Source: Cepaea nemoralis
Lineage: Eukaryota > Mollusca > Gastropoda > Stylommatophora > Helicidae
Length of the DNA: 64,000 bases
Direction of reading: 5' to 3'
Assembly (NCBI GenBank): GCA_014155875.1
Contig: JACEFZ010027942.1
Coordinates: forward strand, 291,501 to 355,500
Below are positions 40,872 through 51,312 of the stretch, piece after piece. The number at the start of each line of letters is the position of its first letter. Positions within the stretch are counted from its first letter, which is position 1. Made by a program: the position numbers and the translations under genes. The notes under the pieces are model-generated. The model was not told the origin of the DNA and ran no database searches. It saw nothing but the letters and a program-made list of their open reading frames with translations.

Positions 40872-41480
40872 CTTCATGAGCAGGGTTAGTGCAGCAGTCC
40901 TACCGAACCCATGTGCCGGTCTTCATCCCAGCGTCAAAGATTGCACACATGACGAAGCTATTGAATGGGAAATCAAGCATGTACAATGATTATTATAAAT
41001 CGTCAGCTACAAAGGCAGAAGACCTCACTGAGCAAATATGACAAAGACTAACAGCTACACTGTAGCCTGTAAGGACAAATTAGCAGAAAGAAAATAGCCA
41101 AACTAATACAGAGGGAATGGGACCAGTCAATCACACACGTCCCCTCAATCGGGTTTTATAGCTTTGATTGCGGATGCTGGCGGTTTAGGCTTATGAGGGA
41201 CTATTACTATATTGAAAGTGTAGTTAACCCAGCCCTCCCATAGGCTGGTGTTACACAACGTCTACCGGGGTGTAGATAGGAGTGGGTGCCCTGCTATATA
41301 ATAATTTTTTTTTAAATAAGATTTTGTGTGTGATTGATAGGTGATCATACCATCATGTTAGCACAGTAGGGGAATAGATTAGATACATATGACTCATGGA
41401 TTCTGAACTGCTACTTGTCAGGCGAAATAAACGATCTACAGTTTAAAATGGTTGAACCATTTTCAAGGGGAGGGGCATGC
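40872..41480 (+). other. 3' internal part of the LTR element
   Basis: Begins with the continuation of the protease frame (FMSRVSAAVL, then a stop near 40988). No pol coding sequence follows. It ends with the purine tract at about 41465-41475 (AAGGGGAGGGG) used to prime plus-strand synthesis, just before the 3' LTR. Confidence 0.65.
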
Positions 41481-42180
41481 TGCCAAGTAGCAGCGCAGTT
41501 GATATGACGCGATAGAAACTAGTGAAAAAAATCGCGAACCAAAACTGAGTAGAAACTAGGAGGGTGACGTAAAAACAGAATACGTCAAAAATATTGTCAA
41601 CAACAACAAACAGTCAGATCTTGGAGCTTGAACAACGAGGCAGCTCGATTCGTTTCTCAGCAAGGAGAGAACTTATATACTGGCTGGACACTTACTCCGA
41701 TGGCCAACAGATATTAGATAGCTATTAATACAAGATGTATATTGATCAGAAAGCCACGGACAAATGCGACAATATTGGAACGGGACTCAGCAAGTGAAAC
41801 AGGCTGACGCATAGATAGGATAGCCAAGGACAGCAGCACCGGGACATGATGATTATAGATATGTTAATGTCGTGGATCGTTTACGATTTCAATCTAAGCA
41901 TGTTTCTTTACCGTCCCGCCTGGTCATAATAGGCACGGTAATTATAAATCGGAACTGATGTATTGATTGATGAATCTGTAACCCATTCGACTCCGGCAAA
42001 AAAATATTGCTTTTATTATTGCATCGACCGGTCTCGAGTACTTGATTGCTACATTGATCATGTTTTCTGAAATCTGTTATACTGCAGAATTCCCTGGACC
42101 GTTGCATCTTTGATCAAGTTCACGTTGCTTATTGAAAGTTGCAGATGTTTGCATTCATTGTTCTTAATCGCAGTATGGCA
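41481..42180 (+). repeat. 3' LTR (700 bp)
   Basis: TGCCA...TGGCA, homologous to 23531-24241 and to the solo LTR at 44531-45228. It is followed by the ATATG duplication. Confidence 0.9.
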
Positions 42181-42185
42181 ATATG

Positions 42186-42760
42186 TTATATTGATCCGTA
42201 ATGTATTATAATGAGACTCTGTCTACCGGACGATTTAAAATGTTTATACTGATTATCATATATTACATATAGTTAATTTAAGCATTAATTTTTTTTTCAA
42301 TTTCTTTGTTGTTGATTATAATCTTTGATTGACATGTATGATCTCTGGCTGGCATGTAGTTTTGTAAGTTGACATTATTTTTGTTCTTTTGTAAGTTCTA
42401 ATAAAGATTGTGATATTTACAGTGGCTCTTAACAGACAAAATCAATTTTGCTAATCCAATATTATTGTTTGAGAGAAGGACCGAGGCCTCTGCATTTCTA
42501 AGTTCTGGAACTGAATTTCCGTCAATTACGAATTGATCAAACATATCATAATGTCATCCTCTTCTGCTGCAGCTATTGACGGATAGATTATATAATTGTG
42601 ATGTTTTTGTTTTCTTTCTTTGTTTTTCAGTGTGATAGTGTTGTATGGATGTGAAACGTGGGCGATGAGCAGACAAGCCGAAATGTCAGTGGGAAATGTG
42701 GTTTCTGTGAAAAATGCAAAGAACCCTATGGACAGATAGAAACATCAATAAGCAAGTCCT
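42186..42760. other. No gene seen
   Basis: AT-rich sequence between the LTR element and the family-D LINE. A short fragment near 42625-42660 (TTGTATGGATGTGAAACGTG) resembles the RT C-terminal YGCET box of a LINE. No intact frame is present. Confidence 0.4.
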
Positions 42761-43368
42761 ACGTCATCATCATTGGCACCTTCCATCTTGACAGACGACA
42801 GTTTGTTACACTGTGCTTCAAAAAAGGCATAATAACTACTACCCATGGCGGTAGCGAATGTGACTGATAGGGTCAATTCGCGCTATAAATGTTCGTCCAC
42901 AGTGGATGCATGTGAACACATGGTCATTTTCTGCATAACGTACCATCTTACGTCTCATACGTTCCGTGTGTCTGCAATCATTTTCTCCTTTGTCTTTATT
43001 CCATTTCTGATATGTACCCTCCATGCAACACGTTCAGCGGCGACTTGCTCCCAATGTGCATTATCAATGTCTGTATCAATCATTCCCCGCTTACATACAT
43101 CTTTGTATCGTAGTAGAGGCCGACCTTGAGATTTCTTACCCATCTGTAATTCACCAAAAAAAGATGTCTATTGGTATTCTACCATCATCCATCCTCCTAA
43201 CGTGTCTTATCCATCTAAGTCTGCGAAGACTGGGCATGGAACAAACCGTCACACAACCTTATCTTTCCAATACTTCAGTATTTGTGATTTTGTCTTGCCA
43301 CTTAATACCAAGTATTCTTCGCAGACACCACATATGAAAGCTGGTTAAACGTATGTCTTGGTGTAAGT

Positions 43369-43721
43369 TGACTTATATGTCACATAAAATAACGCAAAGT
43401 AATGCAGTTTTACATAACAGAACTACGACACATACAGGACATTGCGGCGACTAGCCTTCATCAGCAAACAAATACATACACAAAACACAACAAATATTCA
43501 CGGAGAAGACCCACCGGTGACTACATTAAGGCGTAACGACGGGATGAGAATAATAAAAAGAATGAAAGCAATGAAGAGAAAATGAAAATTTGAAGGGAAA
43601 AAAATGTTCCTACCTACCTCAGAATCCCGAGCTGTTCTCAGGTAAGTAGGAAATTTTTTTCTTCAAATTTTCATTTTCTCTTCATCGCTTTCATATTTTT
43701 CATCTTTTTATTCTTCTCAAG
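43369..43721. mobile_element. Foldback-like insertion in LINE D
   Basis: Replaces about 13 bp of the LINE sequence. The right part holds a hairpin: CAATGAAGAGAAAATGAAAA near 43570 and its inverse TTTTCATTTTCTCTTCATCG near 43665. The left part has CATTGCGGCGACTAGCCTTC followed by ATCAGC, a word combination that may come from another repeat. The origin is not identified. Confidence 0.6.
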
Positions 43722-43775
43722 CTGCCATAAAGAAGAGTACAAAGGACACAGGCTTGATAGACCAGGACTTTTGTT

Positions 43776-46048
43776 TTAGCAGTAAGCTTCCTGTTCTCCC
43801 ATAATCTTTTTTGTTAGCCTGTTCATTGTTGTTGCTGCCTTACCTATCCTGATGTTGATTTCTTGATCAAGGGATAATTTGCTATTTACCTCTGATCCTA
43901 GATATGTAAAATGGTTTATTATCTCCAGTTCGGCATCGTCAATAAAGATTGATGGTACCCCATGTGAACTCTGTGACATAATCTGTGTCTTCTTTTAGCT
44001 AATTGTTAAACTAAATTCAGAACAAGTATTGGAGAAGGCAGATAGTAGACGTTGTAATTCTTCCTCAGAGTGCGTCGTAATTGCAGCATCATCTGCACAT
44101 AGCAACTCTCTGATCAGTACTCTCCTAATTTTGATCTTGGCCTTTAATCTCAGAGCATTCTAGAGTCCACCATCTGAGCGTGAGTGAATGTACATACCAC
44201 TATCATGATCATGAAAGGCATATATCAGTAGGAGTGAAAAGTATATTCCAAAGAGGGTGGGAGCTAGTACACAACCTTGCTTAACTCCACTCTTGATTTC
44301 AAATTCTTCTGAAGTTGCACCATCAAACTTGATTATACCATTCATGCCTGTGTGGAACGATTCCACAATGGACAGAAGAGTTGGTGGGCAGCCATTCTTC
44401 TTTAGTGCCTTGAACAGATCCTCACGACTGACCAAATCAAGTGCCTTTGTGAGGTCGATGAAGGCAATAAACAGTGGCTGGTTCTGTTTACGGCATTTTT
44501 CTTGCAATTGTCGCAATGCGAATATCATATTGCCAAGTAGCAGGTCAGACGAAATGACGTCAAATTAGAATTTGCTGAGTGAATCTCGAACCAACAGACA
44601 AGAGAAAATAGAGAAGTGACGTGAGAAGGCAGAAAACGTCACAGGAGTAGTCAACAACAACAACAGACAGACCTTGGGCTGATAGTGAAGAAGGCAGCAT
44701 GATTATTTTCATGGAAACAAGATTGTGTAACGAACTGGCAGGACATCGCATTGATGGCTAATGATAAGAGATGGAAGAGCTAGATTGTTAAGGCACGGTA
44801 CATATTTGCTAGAAAATGACGGATGGATGCAAATGCTTCAAGTAGGACTTAGAAATTATAGCAAGGTGACATAGAGGCCACTTGGTAAGGAGCAATAGCT
44901 GACTATAAGCGCCAAGACAATTATATCAGCAGTTTTATAGTAAGTTTATTGCGCTAACATTATGTACTTGATTTCAGCACTGTCCCGCCTGCTGAACAGG
45001 CACGGTATTTTGAGCATTATTAATATGTTATGATTACTACCATTGAATTGTGAGCACAAGCTTGAACACTGACAATAAATGTCGCCATAAATGCCATTGT
45101 CTAACGGCTTCGACTTATTCATCAATGTTGGCACAGGCTTCCGGATTTCTGTTGGAATGGTTTATTTATTTTGGACGATGAGCCATTTTACCGAAGTTGA
45201 TCGTTATATTGTTACTAACCATCTGGCGCATATCAATGGTAGACCGGCTCTGTCGGAAGCCACAATGTGATTCGGGGTAGAACTGATCTCCCAGGACTTG
45301 AAGTCTGCGCAGAACAATTCTGGCAAATACTTTTCCAACAATACACAGAAGTGAAATACCCCTGTAATAGTTACAGTCGCTCTGATCGCCCTTGTTCTTG
45401 TACAGTGTTATGTTGCTTGAGTCTTAGAAATCCTGTGGGATTTGTCTTTCTCGCCAGCATAGCTCTATCAGCGTATGGATCTGTAGAGTGAGTGTGTCTT
45501 GCCCACTCCTGATAACCTCTATTGGAATCCCGTCCTTACCTGGAGCCTTGCCAGATGCAAGTTCATTTATGGCATACTTAACTTCTGTTATGGTGAGAAA
45601 TGTGTCCAAGTGGTCAAAAGTTGGTAGGGCCTCTATGGCATTGAGGGCATCATCCGCTGGTTTGATCTCACTTAAGTAGAGCTCCAAATAGTGCTCTACC
45701 CATCTATCCACCTGCTGTTTCTTATCAGTGATGATTTCTCCAGTCAAGGTTTTCAGTGAATGCACTTCTTTTGATCATTGGATGACAGGCTTTCTTTATA
45801 CCTTTATACATGCTTCTCATGTTCCGCTTATCACTTGCATTTTGAATGGACTCACATAACTTGATTCAATAGTCATTTGCACACTGCCTGGCAGCCTTTT
45901 GCACATTCTTCCTAGCTTGCTTCAGCTCACTGGGAGTGTTATGCGTTGTTCTTTCCTTGTATCTTAAGAGAGCTATCTTCTTTTTATCAATCAAGGGATG
46001 CAGTGTCTGGCTGTTTGCCGCAAACCAGTCCTGGATCTTATGATCCAC
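43776..46048 (-). pseudogene. LINE D reverse transcriptase, fragmented
   Basis: Reverse transcriptase of family D split by the solo LTR. The segment above the LTR (46048-45229) has GKAPGKDGIPIEVIRSG, LCWRERQIPQDF and GFRQSRSTID. The segment below (44530-43722) has AFIDLTKALDLVSREDLFKA and GVKQGCVLAPTLFGIYFS. The YADD region near 44090-44110 is degraded. Then HFTYLGSEVNSKLSLDQEI. The two halves meet exactly at the solo LTR insertion site. It is not functional. Confidence 0.75.
44531..45228. mobile_element. Solo LTR of the LTR element family
   Basis: A 698-bp sequence starting TGCCAAGTAGCAG and ending TGGCG, homologous but diverged from the 711/700-bp LTRs. It is flanked by a perfect 5-bp duplication CATAT (44526-44530 and 45229-45233). 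It interrupts the LINE D reverse transcriptase. It was formed by recombination between the two LTRs of a full element. Confidence 0.85.
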
Positions 46049-46295
46049 AGTGCCGTAAACCTCTACCGCTGTTTTATAAAGAGTTTCTTTAAGTTTACCT
46101 CACTTTTCACTTACTGTACACATTTATGATGTATCAGTGAAAGCGTCTTTAAGTTGTTGTTGGAACTCAAAGTACTTATCAGGATCGAGGGTTTTACTAA
46201 CATTAATCCTGGGGCTAGATGTGTGTTTAGCTGTGTAGATTTTCTTTAGTCTCAGTCTGAACCTTGCAACAACCAAAGAATGATCCGTATCACAA

Positions 46296-47035
46296 TCAGC
46301 ACAGTGGTAACTTCGAGTTAATGATGTATGGTTCAGATGTCGTCTCGGTGTAATGTTGAAGTCCAGCTGATGCCAATGCCCGGATCTTTGATGTTTCCAT
46401 TGACCTTATGCAGCTCTTTTGTTTTAAAAAGGAGTTTGTAATACATAGGTCATTTTTGGTGTAATATTCCACCACCCTTTGCCCATTTTCATTCATGCGA
46501 CCGATGTTGTATTTTCCAAGGCACACTGGCCATGAACTCGAGTACTTGTCCACACGAGCATTTAAATCATCGAGCATATAAATGTAGTCGGATTTTGAAA
46601 CTGCCTTGATCACAGAATCTAACTCCTCATAGAACAAATCCTTCACATCATCAGAGGAAGTGAGTCGGTGCATATGCAGTGATAATGGTGGCAAAACCAC
46701 AAGAGGTTGCCAAGGGATAATAGTCTTTCATTACCCCCAGCTGGAATTTCGATCAATCCCAGTAGCGAATTCTTCACTGCAAATCCCACACCATGTTATC
46801 TTTTTTCTGCCTGCCCTCTACCCTTCTAACCCCCCCCCCCCCCAAAAAAAAAAAAAAAACACACACACACACACACACAAAAACACGGTGTAATTGTTTC
46901 CCCTGAGTGACCCTTCCTCGGAGTCTCCTGCAGGCCAGTAATATCAATGTTAAGACGATTGAGTTCGGCATCAATCACGGTCGTTTTTCTCACATCGTCA
47001 ATATTTGTCAGGTCAGTGGAAAATCCTGGACACAT
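46296..47035 (-). pseudogene. LINE D endonuclease domain, broken
   Basis: Contains NIDITGLQET (about 46955), then a simple-repeat expansion, then YMLDDLNARVDKYSSSWP and GRMNENGQRVVEYYTKNDLC, the EN core typical of RTE-like LINEs. Near 46829-46880 a C-run, A-run and (CA)n tract interrupts the coding sequence. Confidence 0.7.
46829..46880. repeat. Compound C/A/CA simple repeat within LINE D
   Basis: About 16 C, then about 18 A, then (CA)n. It disrupts the endonuclease frame. Confidence 0.9.
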
Positions 47036-47110
47036 GGTTATTACGTTCCGGGTTGCAAGCCGTAGCTTGAGGTTTCTATTTTTCTTTTTAGTATTGCCTA
47101 GTGCATTGAT

Positions 47111-47830
47111 TTTACAGCCTGCGATTCAGATTTTGTCCTAGCCCCAAGCACCCATTGAAGCAGGCAGGCTGTGGCGGATCAGCACCCGACTGACCGGGGA
47201 CTGCCCAGCTTGAGGCGGGCGGTAGCTGATCAGTGACACCTGCAGGTGTTTCCCACCGTCAGAGGCAACCCGTGGCGCCCCATGTCTACGCCAATTGACG
47301 AGGATTTATAACCCGTAACTGCTACCTCTCACTTTGATTCCGAGACCGGTTAAGACCAGGGATGGAGTTATACCTCTCCATAGCACAAAGCCTGGTTAAG
47401 ATATAGAGGCCATGTGTTGTCCATGCAGCATGATCCCTCTCTCGGCCTGCCTAGTTCACTCCAGAGGAATGGTAACACCAATACATCTGGAACAAGACAA
47501 GCTGCAGAAGATGCCGGATCAGCACAGCAATGCTCTAACTGTCCGCCTATCGGAGCTTCGATCCTAGACCAGCTGCCACCAAGGCTTAGGGCCTGGTCAA
47601 CCCTATCATGACATTTTGTCTTTATGTTGCATTTCCTCGCACAGGATAAGGCTTGTACCCTTCCCATTGCGCTCTTCCGCTCGAAACCGTTGGCACAATG
47701 TGGGGTGCCAGGTTTGGTAAGAACCGCCCAACGTTCGGCGCTAACAGAAAGCAGGTAGTACCGTCTACTGTCATACGGTAGCTCAGTCATATCTGACTAA
47801 TACCTGACACACGGAAGTCCTACAGAAGGC
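47111..47830 (-). repeat. Probable LINE D 5' leader, also present at 57.4 kb
   Basis: GC-richer non-coding sequence upstream of the EN start on the minus strand. The section 47380-47640 is strongly similar to 57470-57740 (shared AACACCAATACATCTGGAAC and GGCCTGGTC). It probably belongs to the 5' part of family D. No gene was recognised. Confidence 0.5.
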
Positions 47831-47894
47831 AAATGAAAACCGCAAACTGATTAGAGAAATTAGACGGTAACAGCCAGTTTGGGGAGGGGGTGCA

Positions 47895-48080
47895 CGTTAT
47901 GAGAAGAAATAAGCTAGATAACTTGGTGACAACTGGCAAGATTGAAGGGAAAAGAACAATGGGAAGGCAGATAAACCAATAACATGGCATGGTCGGGGCA
48001 AGAACACAAAGCTAATCCATGGCTCTGATGATCGCGTAAGATTGTGAAATTATGACCGTCCACTCTTACCGGCAAGGCAC
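47895..48080 (+). repeat. LINE 3'-end fragment (family E)
   Basis: Sense copy with ATGAGAAGAAATAAGCTAGA, AACTTGGTGACAACTGGCAA and a final CATAATAATAATGG. It is a homologue of 8079-8290. Confidence 0.65.
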
Positions 48081-48784
48081 ATAATAATAATGGGTGTTAA
48101 ATCTAACACTGACTGGATTGTACCCAAGAAGTACCGAAGAAACTTTCTTTGTCAAGAGGAAATTATTCCCCTCTCTGTTCACCCTTTTCTGTCCCTAATA
48201 TATGAATGCGTCTCTTGTTTTTGGTCACGAAGTGTCCTTGTCCCGCCCATATGTGTTCAGAAATACAAACCATGGAAAACCACCCAGAAACGTTTTTTTT
48301 TGGTTGTCCTTATGGACTGTAGGTCAGCTTAAGACATGCACCCGTCGAATCGAATTCTAATGAATTTCAGCCAATTTGCGAGCGCAGGAATTGCCCGTTT
48401 GGTGACGCTTGAGATGCCCTTTGCCACTACATACAACTGAGAATTTCATGTAGCAGATTAGGGTCAGTCGACATCCTTCCTTCAGTTTTTATAAACTTAC
48501 TTATGAAGCAAGATCCCATAACACCAATATTACGTTTAGTGGACAACCTGTGGTGATCATTTGAATCGAATTGTAATTCGGCAGGATTCTCTTTCGGCGG
48601 ACACTTGAATTCAATATTCATTTGGTACGAATCAAAATAAGTGGAAATTATAATCGTCAACCCATTTGTTAAATTATTAGAGCACACCTTCTCCGGAAAT
48701 TATTTACCCATGATTTGGAGATTGATCACGAGTGTCGGAGACTTTTTCACATTTTGGTTTCTAGTCACTGCATCTCTAGGGCAT
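48081..48784. other. No recognised gene
   Basis: Short frames only. The minus-strand frame 48427-48687 contains KCPPKENPAELQFDSNDHH but no family is recognised. Confidence 0.35.
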
Positions 48785-49149
48785 AGTTGCCACTGACAGA
48801 AAAAAATCTAGACACGGCCCAAACAACATCTAGAAATATCTAGATTGTGTTGGTAAACATCTAGATTGAGAAAGTAAGTAATTAATAGATAATTGATGTG
48901 ACTTACCCTATAGAATCATGTCATCTTCACTGATGTCTGTCTCACAAGATCCACAGAATAAACTTAGCTTGGATGATGAAGTTGAAGCTCTGATTGACTC
49001 TGATATGCTTTAGCTGTTCCAATTTCTTTTAATACACGATCAGGGAGTTGATAAGTTGGAACAGCATTTTCCTACTCTCAGGCCAAATCTTATTGTCAAG
49101 TTTCATCCTGTTTCTTAGTTTACATTTTATATAATTCATAGTATTGAAA

Positions 49150-50648
49150 GCAACTGGGGCTGATGGAATTGCTGCTGAATTTATAAAGGCAGGTGGCCAT
49201 GCATTACATCTAAAGCTAATATTTTCTTTTTTTTGCATATCCTTTACAGGACATCGCTGTCAACACCAGCATCTTTCAGAAAGCTATACGAACTAATAAT
49301 CTGGAGGACAGAAGAATTACCCCATGACTGGAAAGTCATTATTGATACCTATCTTTAAGAAAGGAGACAAGTTCCAATGTGAAAATTATAGAGGAATATC
49401 ACTACTGTTCATAAGCTATAAGATACTATCCGCAGTATTACTAAATAGACTAAAACCATACTCAGAAGACATATTAGGTGACTACCAGGCGGGTTTTAGA
49501 TAAAACAGATCAACATTAGATCAGATATTTATCTTACGACAAATAGCCAAGAAAAATTGGGTTGTGGATTTTAAAAATGCTTATGATAGTGTCCTTAGGA
49601 ATAGTCTATGGAATGCTATGCAGGAATTTGGAATACCAAGGAAGTTAATCAACATGACCAGACTATGCATGGAAGATACTTATAATATAGTAAGATATAA
49701 AGGCAGGAAATCAGACCCTTTCCAAATAACATCTGGCGTGAAACAGGGTGATGCACTAATCTGGCTCTAGAAAACATTGTAAGGAAGGTAAAGGAGAAAT
49801 GTGATATTGGAGGAACATCCAAGCTGCTTGGTTATGCAGATGATATGGATATTATAGGGGAAAATTAACAAAAGACATTGAAATATTGACTCACTTAAAG
49901 GAAAAATCCCAACAGATGGGCTGGTTATCAACCAAGATAAGACAGAATATATGGTAATTTCAAGAGAAGGAATGGCTAAAAACTCTGGCCACATACAAAT
50001 AGATAATATGACCATTAAAAGAACGGAAACATACAAATACCTGGGTACAATCTTCAACTGCTCCAACATCATAAGGGAAGAAATACAAACTAGAATCAAC
50101 TCTGGAAATAAGATATACTATGCACTACAACATCTACTAAAATCAAAGGCGCTATCTCGTAACACCAAAATCACAATATACAAAACACTGATCAGACCAG
50201 TTGTGCTGTATGGCTCTGAAACCTGGAGTACAACGAAAGGAGACGAAGCCTTGTTACAAACCTTTGAGAACAAAATTTTAAGACGCATCTTTGGACCCAT
50301 TAGGGATACACAAAGTGGAGAGTGGAAAAGAAGAAGTAACAAAGACATTTATGATATGTTTAAGTCCCCGCTAATCACTGGTATCATGAAGGCTAATAGA
50401 CTACAATGGCTGGGGCATATAGAAAGAATGGAAGATAATAGGGAAACAAAACTCGCTTACACTCAGGAAATAAATTACCGTAGACCCCGAGGTAGACCAA
50501 GAAGACGGTGGAGAGATAATATATATACAGACCTACAAGCACTTGGAATCAACGACTGGCAAGAGAAGGTCAACCAGAGAGACGAATGGAGACAGATTGT
50601 ATCTGCAGCAAAGAACCTCAATGGCTCGGAACGTTGAAGAAGAAGAAG
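49150..50648 (+). mobile_element. RTE-like LINE family R, 1.5 kb, 12-bp TSD
   Basis: A sense, 5'-truncated LINE between perfect duplications ATAGTATTGAAA (49138-49149 and 50649-50660) inside hAT copy 2. It ends in GAAGAAGAAGAAG. It is the longest member of the family whose short ends lie at 17718, 18634 and 36433. It includes a 45-bp SINE-like insert at 49233-49278. Confidence 0.9.
49300..50637 (+). pseudogene. LINE R reverse transcriptase, fragmented
   Basis: RT of the family-R LINE. Frames broken near 49510, 49770 and 49867 hold VVDFKNAYDSVLRNSLWNAM (about 49561-49620), GVKQGDAL, and the catalytic YADDMDII region (about 49833). The intact final frame 49951-50637 (228 aa) contains YKYLGTIFNCSNIIREEI, YGSETWSTTKGDEALLQTFE and RPRGRPRRRWRDN. 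It is not functional. Confidence 0.8.
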
Positions 50649-50898
50649 ATAGTATTGAAAACTCTTTCCATATCAGCATTTGAATGGGGTAGTATCATGG
50701 CAGAAATTGCACATTCAAAGAGCTCACAGAATGGACTTACCTGAGGCATCTTTAAATTGTCTTACTTCACTCCAAACTTAACACCAACTCGCATTCAATT
50801 CAGAGGTACGAAGCAGCTATGCTAACAAAGAAAGTGTATCGAGCAATGCGAATATTAAAAACAACATTGAAGAAAATTGGAATTTCCTAAAAAATACC

Positions 50899-51312
50899 TT
50901 GCTAAATGCTGCAACAAACACAGTCGGCTACGTACAAAGACAGAAGAAGAAGTGGCTAAGCGATAACACCTGGACGAAGATACAAGAAAGAAAACAAGCA
51001 AAACTAACACTTCTTTCTGCGAAAGACACATCTACATATGAAACCCATAAGCAAAAATACTCTATGTTGGATAAAGAGGTGAAATCAAGCGCACGAAAAG
51101 ACAAACAGAACTTTATTCACAGCCTGGCCTCCGACGCCGAAGCAGCTGCCAGAACTGGAAACAACAGAGCCGTATTCCATATCATGAAGCAACTATGCAA
51201 TCACTCGCCTACACCAAATATACCCATCAAAGACAAACAAGGCAATCAATTGTTATCCGATGACCTTCAAAAGCAACGATGGGCAGAACATATTCAAAGA
51301 AATATTAAATAG
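50899..51312 (+). pseudogene. LINE B ORF2 linker part, frame-shifted
   Basis: EN-RT linker of family B, with DNTWTKIQERKQAKLTLLSA and DKEVKSSARKDKQNFIHSLA. It connects to the RT frame by a +1/-2 change near 51260-51312. Confidence 0.65.

Larger units (their letters stand above)
23531..42180 (+). mobile_element. Gypsy-like LTR retrotransposon, split by a Polinton
   Basis: Two direct repeats, 23531-24241 (711 bp) and 41481-42180 (700 bp), start TGCCA and end TGGCA. The outer flanks are a perfect 5-bp duplication, ATATG (23526-23530 and 42181-42185). Between them lie gag-like and protease-like remnants. A purine tract AAGGGGAGGGG lies just before the 3' LTR. Without the Polinton and its duplicated CCCATA the element is about 4.2 kb and has no reverse transcriptase, RNase H or integrase. 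It is therefore non-autonomous or internally deleted. Confidence 0.9.
42765..47110 (-). mobile_element. RTE-like LINE family D, near full length, antisense
   Basis: A minus-strand non-LTR element in three segments (47110-45229, 44530-43722, 43368-42765), interrupted by a solo LTR and a foldback-like insertion. Recognisable order: endonuclease N-terminus (GLQET near 46930), EN core (DDLNARVDKYSSSWP near 46550), linker, RT (SGKAPGKDGIPIEVIRSG near 45540; QPLFIAFIDLTKALD near 44450; GVKQGCVLAPTLFGIYFS near 44260), and the C-terminal PRGRP-type tail (QGRPLLRYKDVCKRGM near 43100). The 3' end carries GGTGCCAAT. Many frameshifts are present and it is inactive. Confidence 0.8.

Noticed and set aside
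47368..47790. 140-codon frame
   Set aside because: It lies in the dispersed leader-like repeat also found at 57.4 kb. It has no protein motif, and the frame is not kept there.
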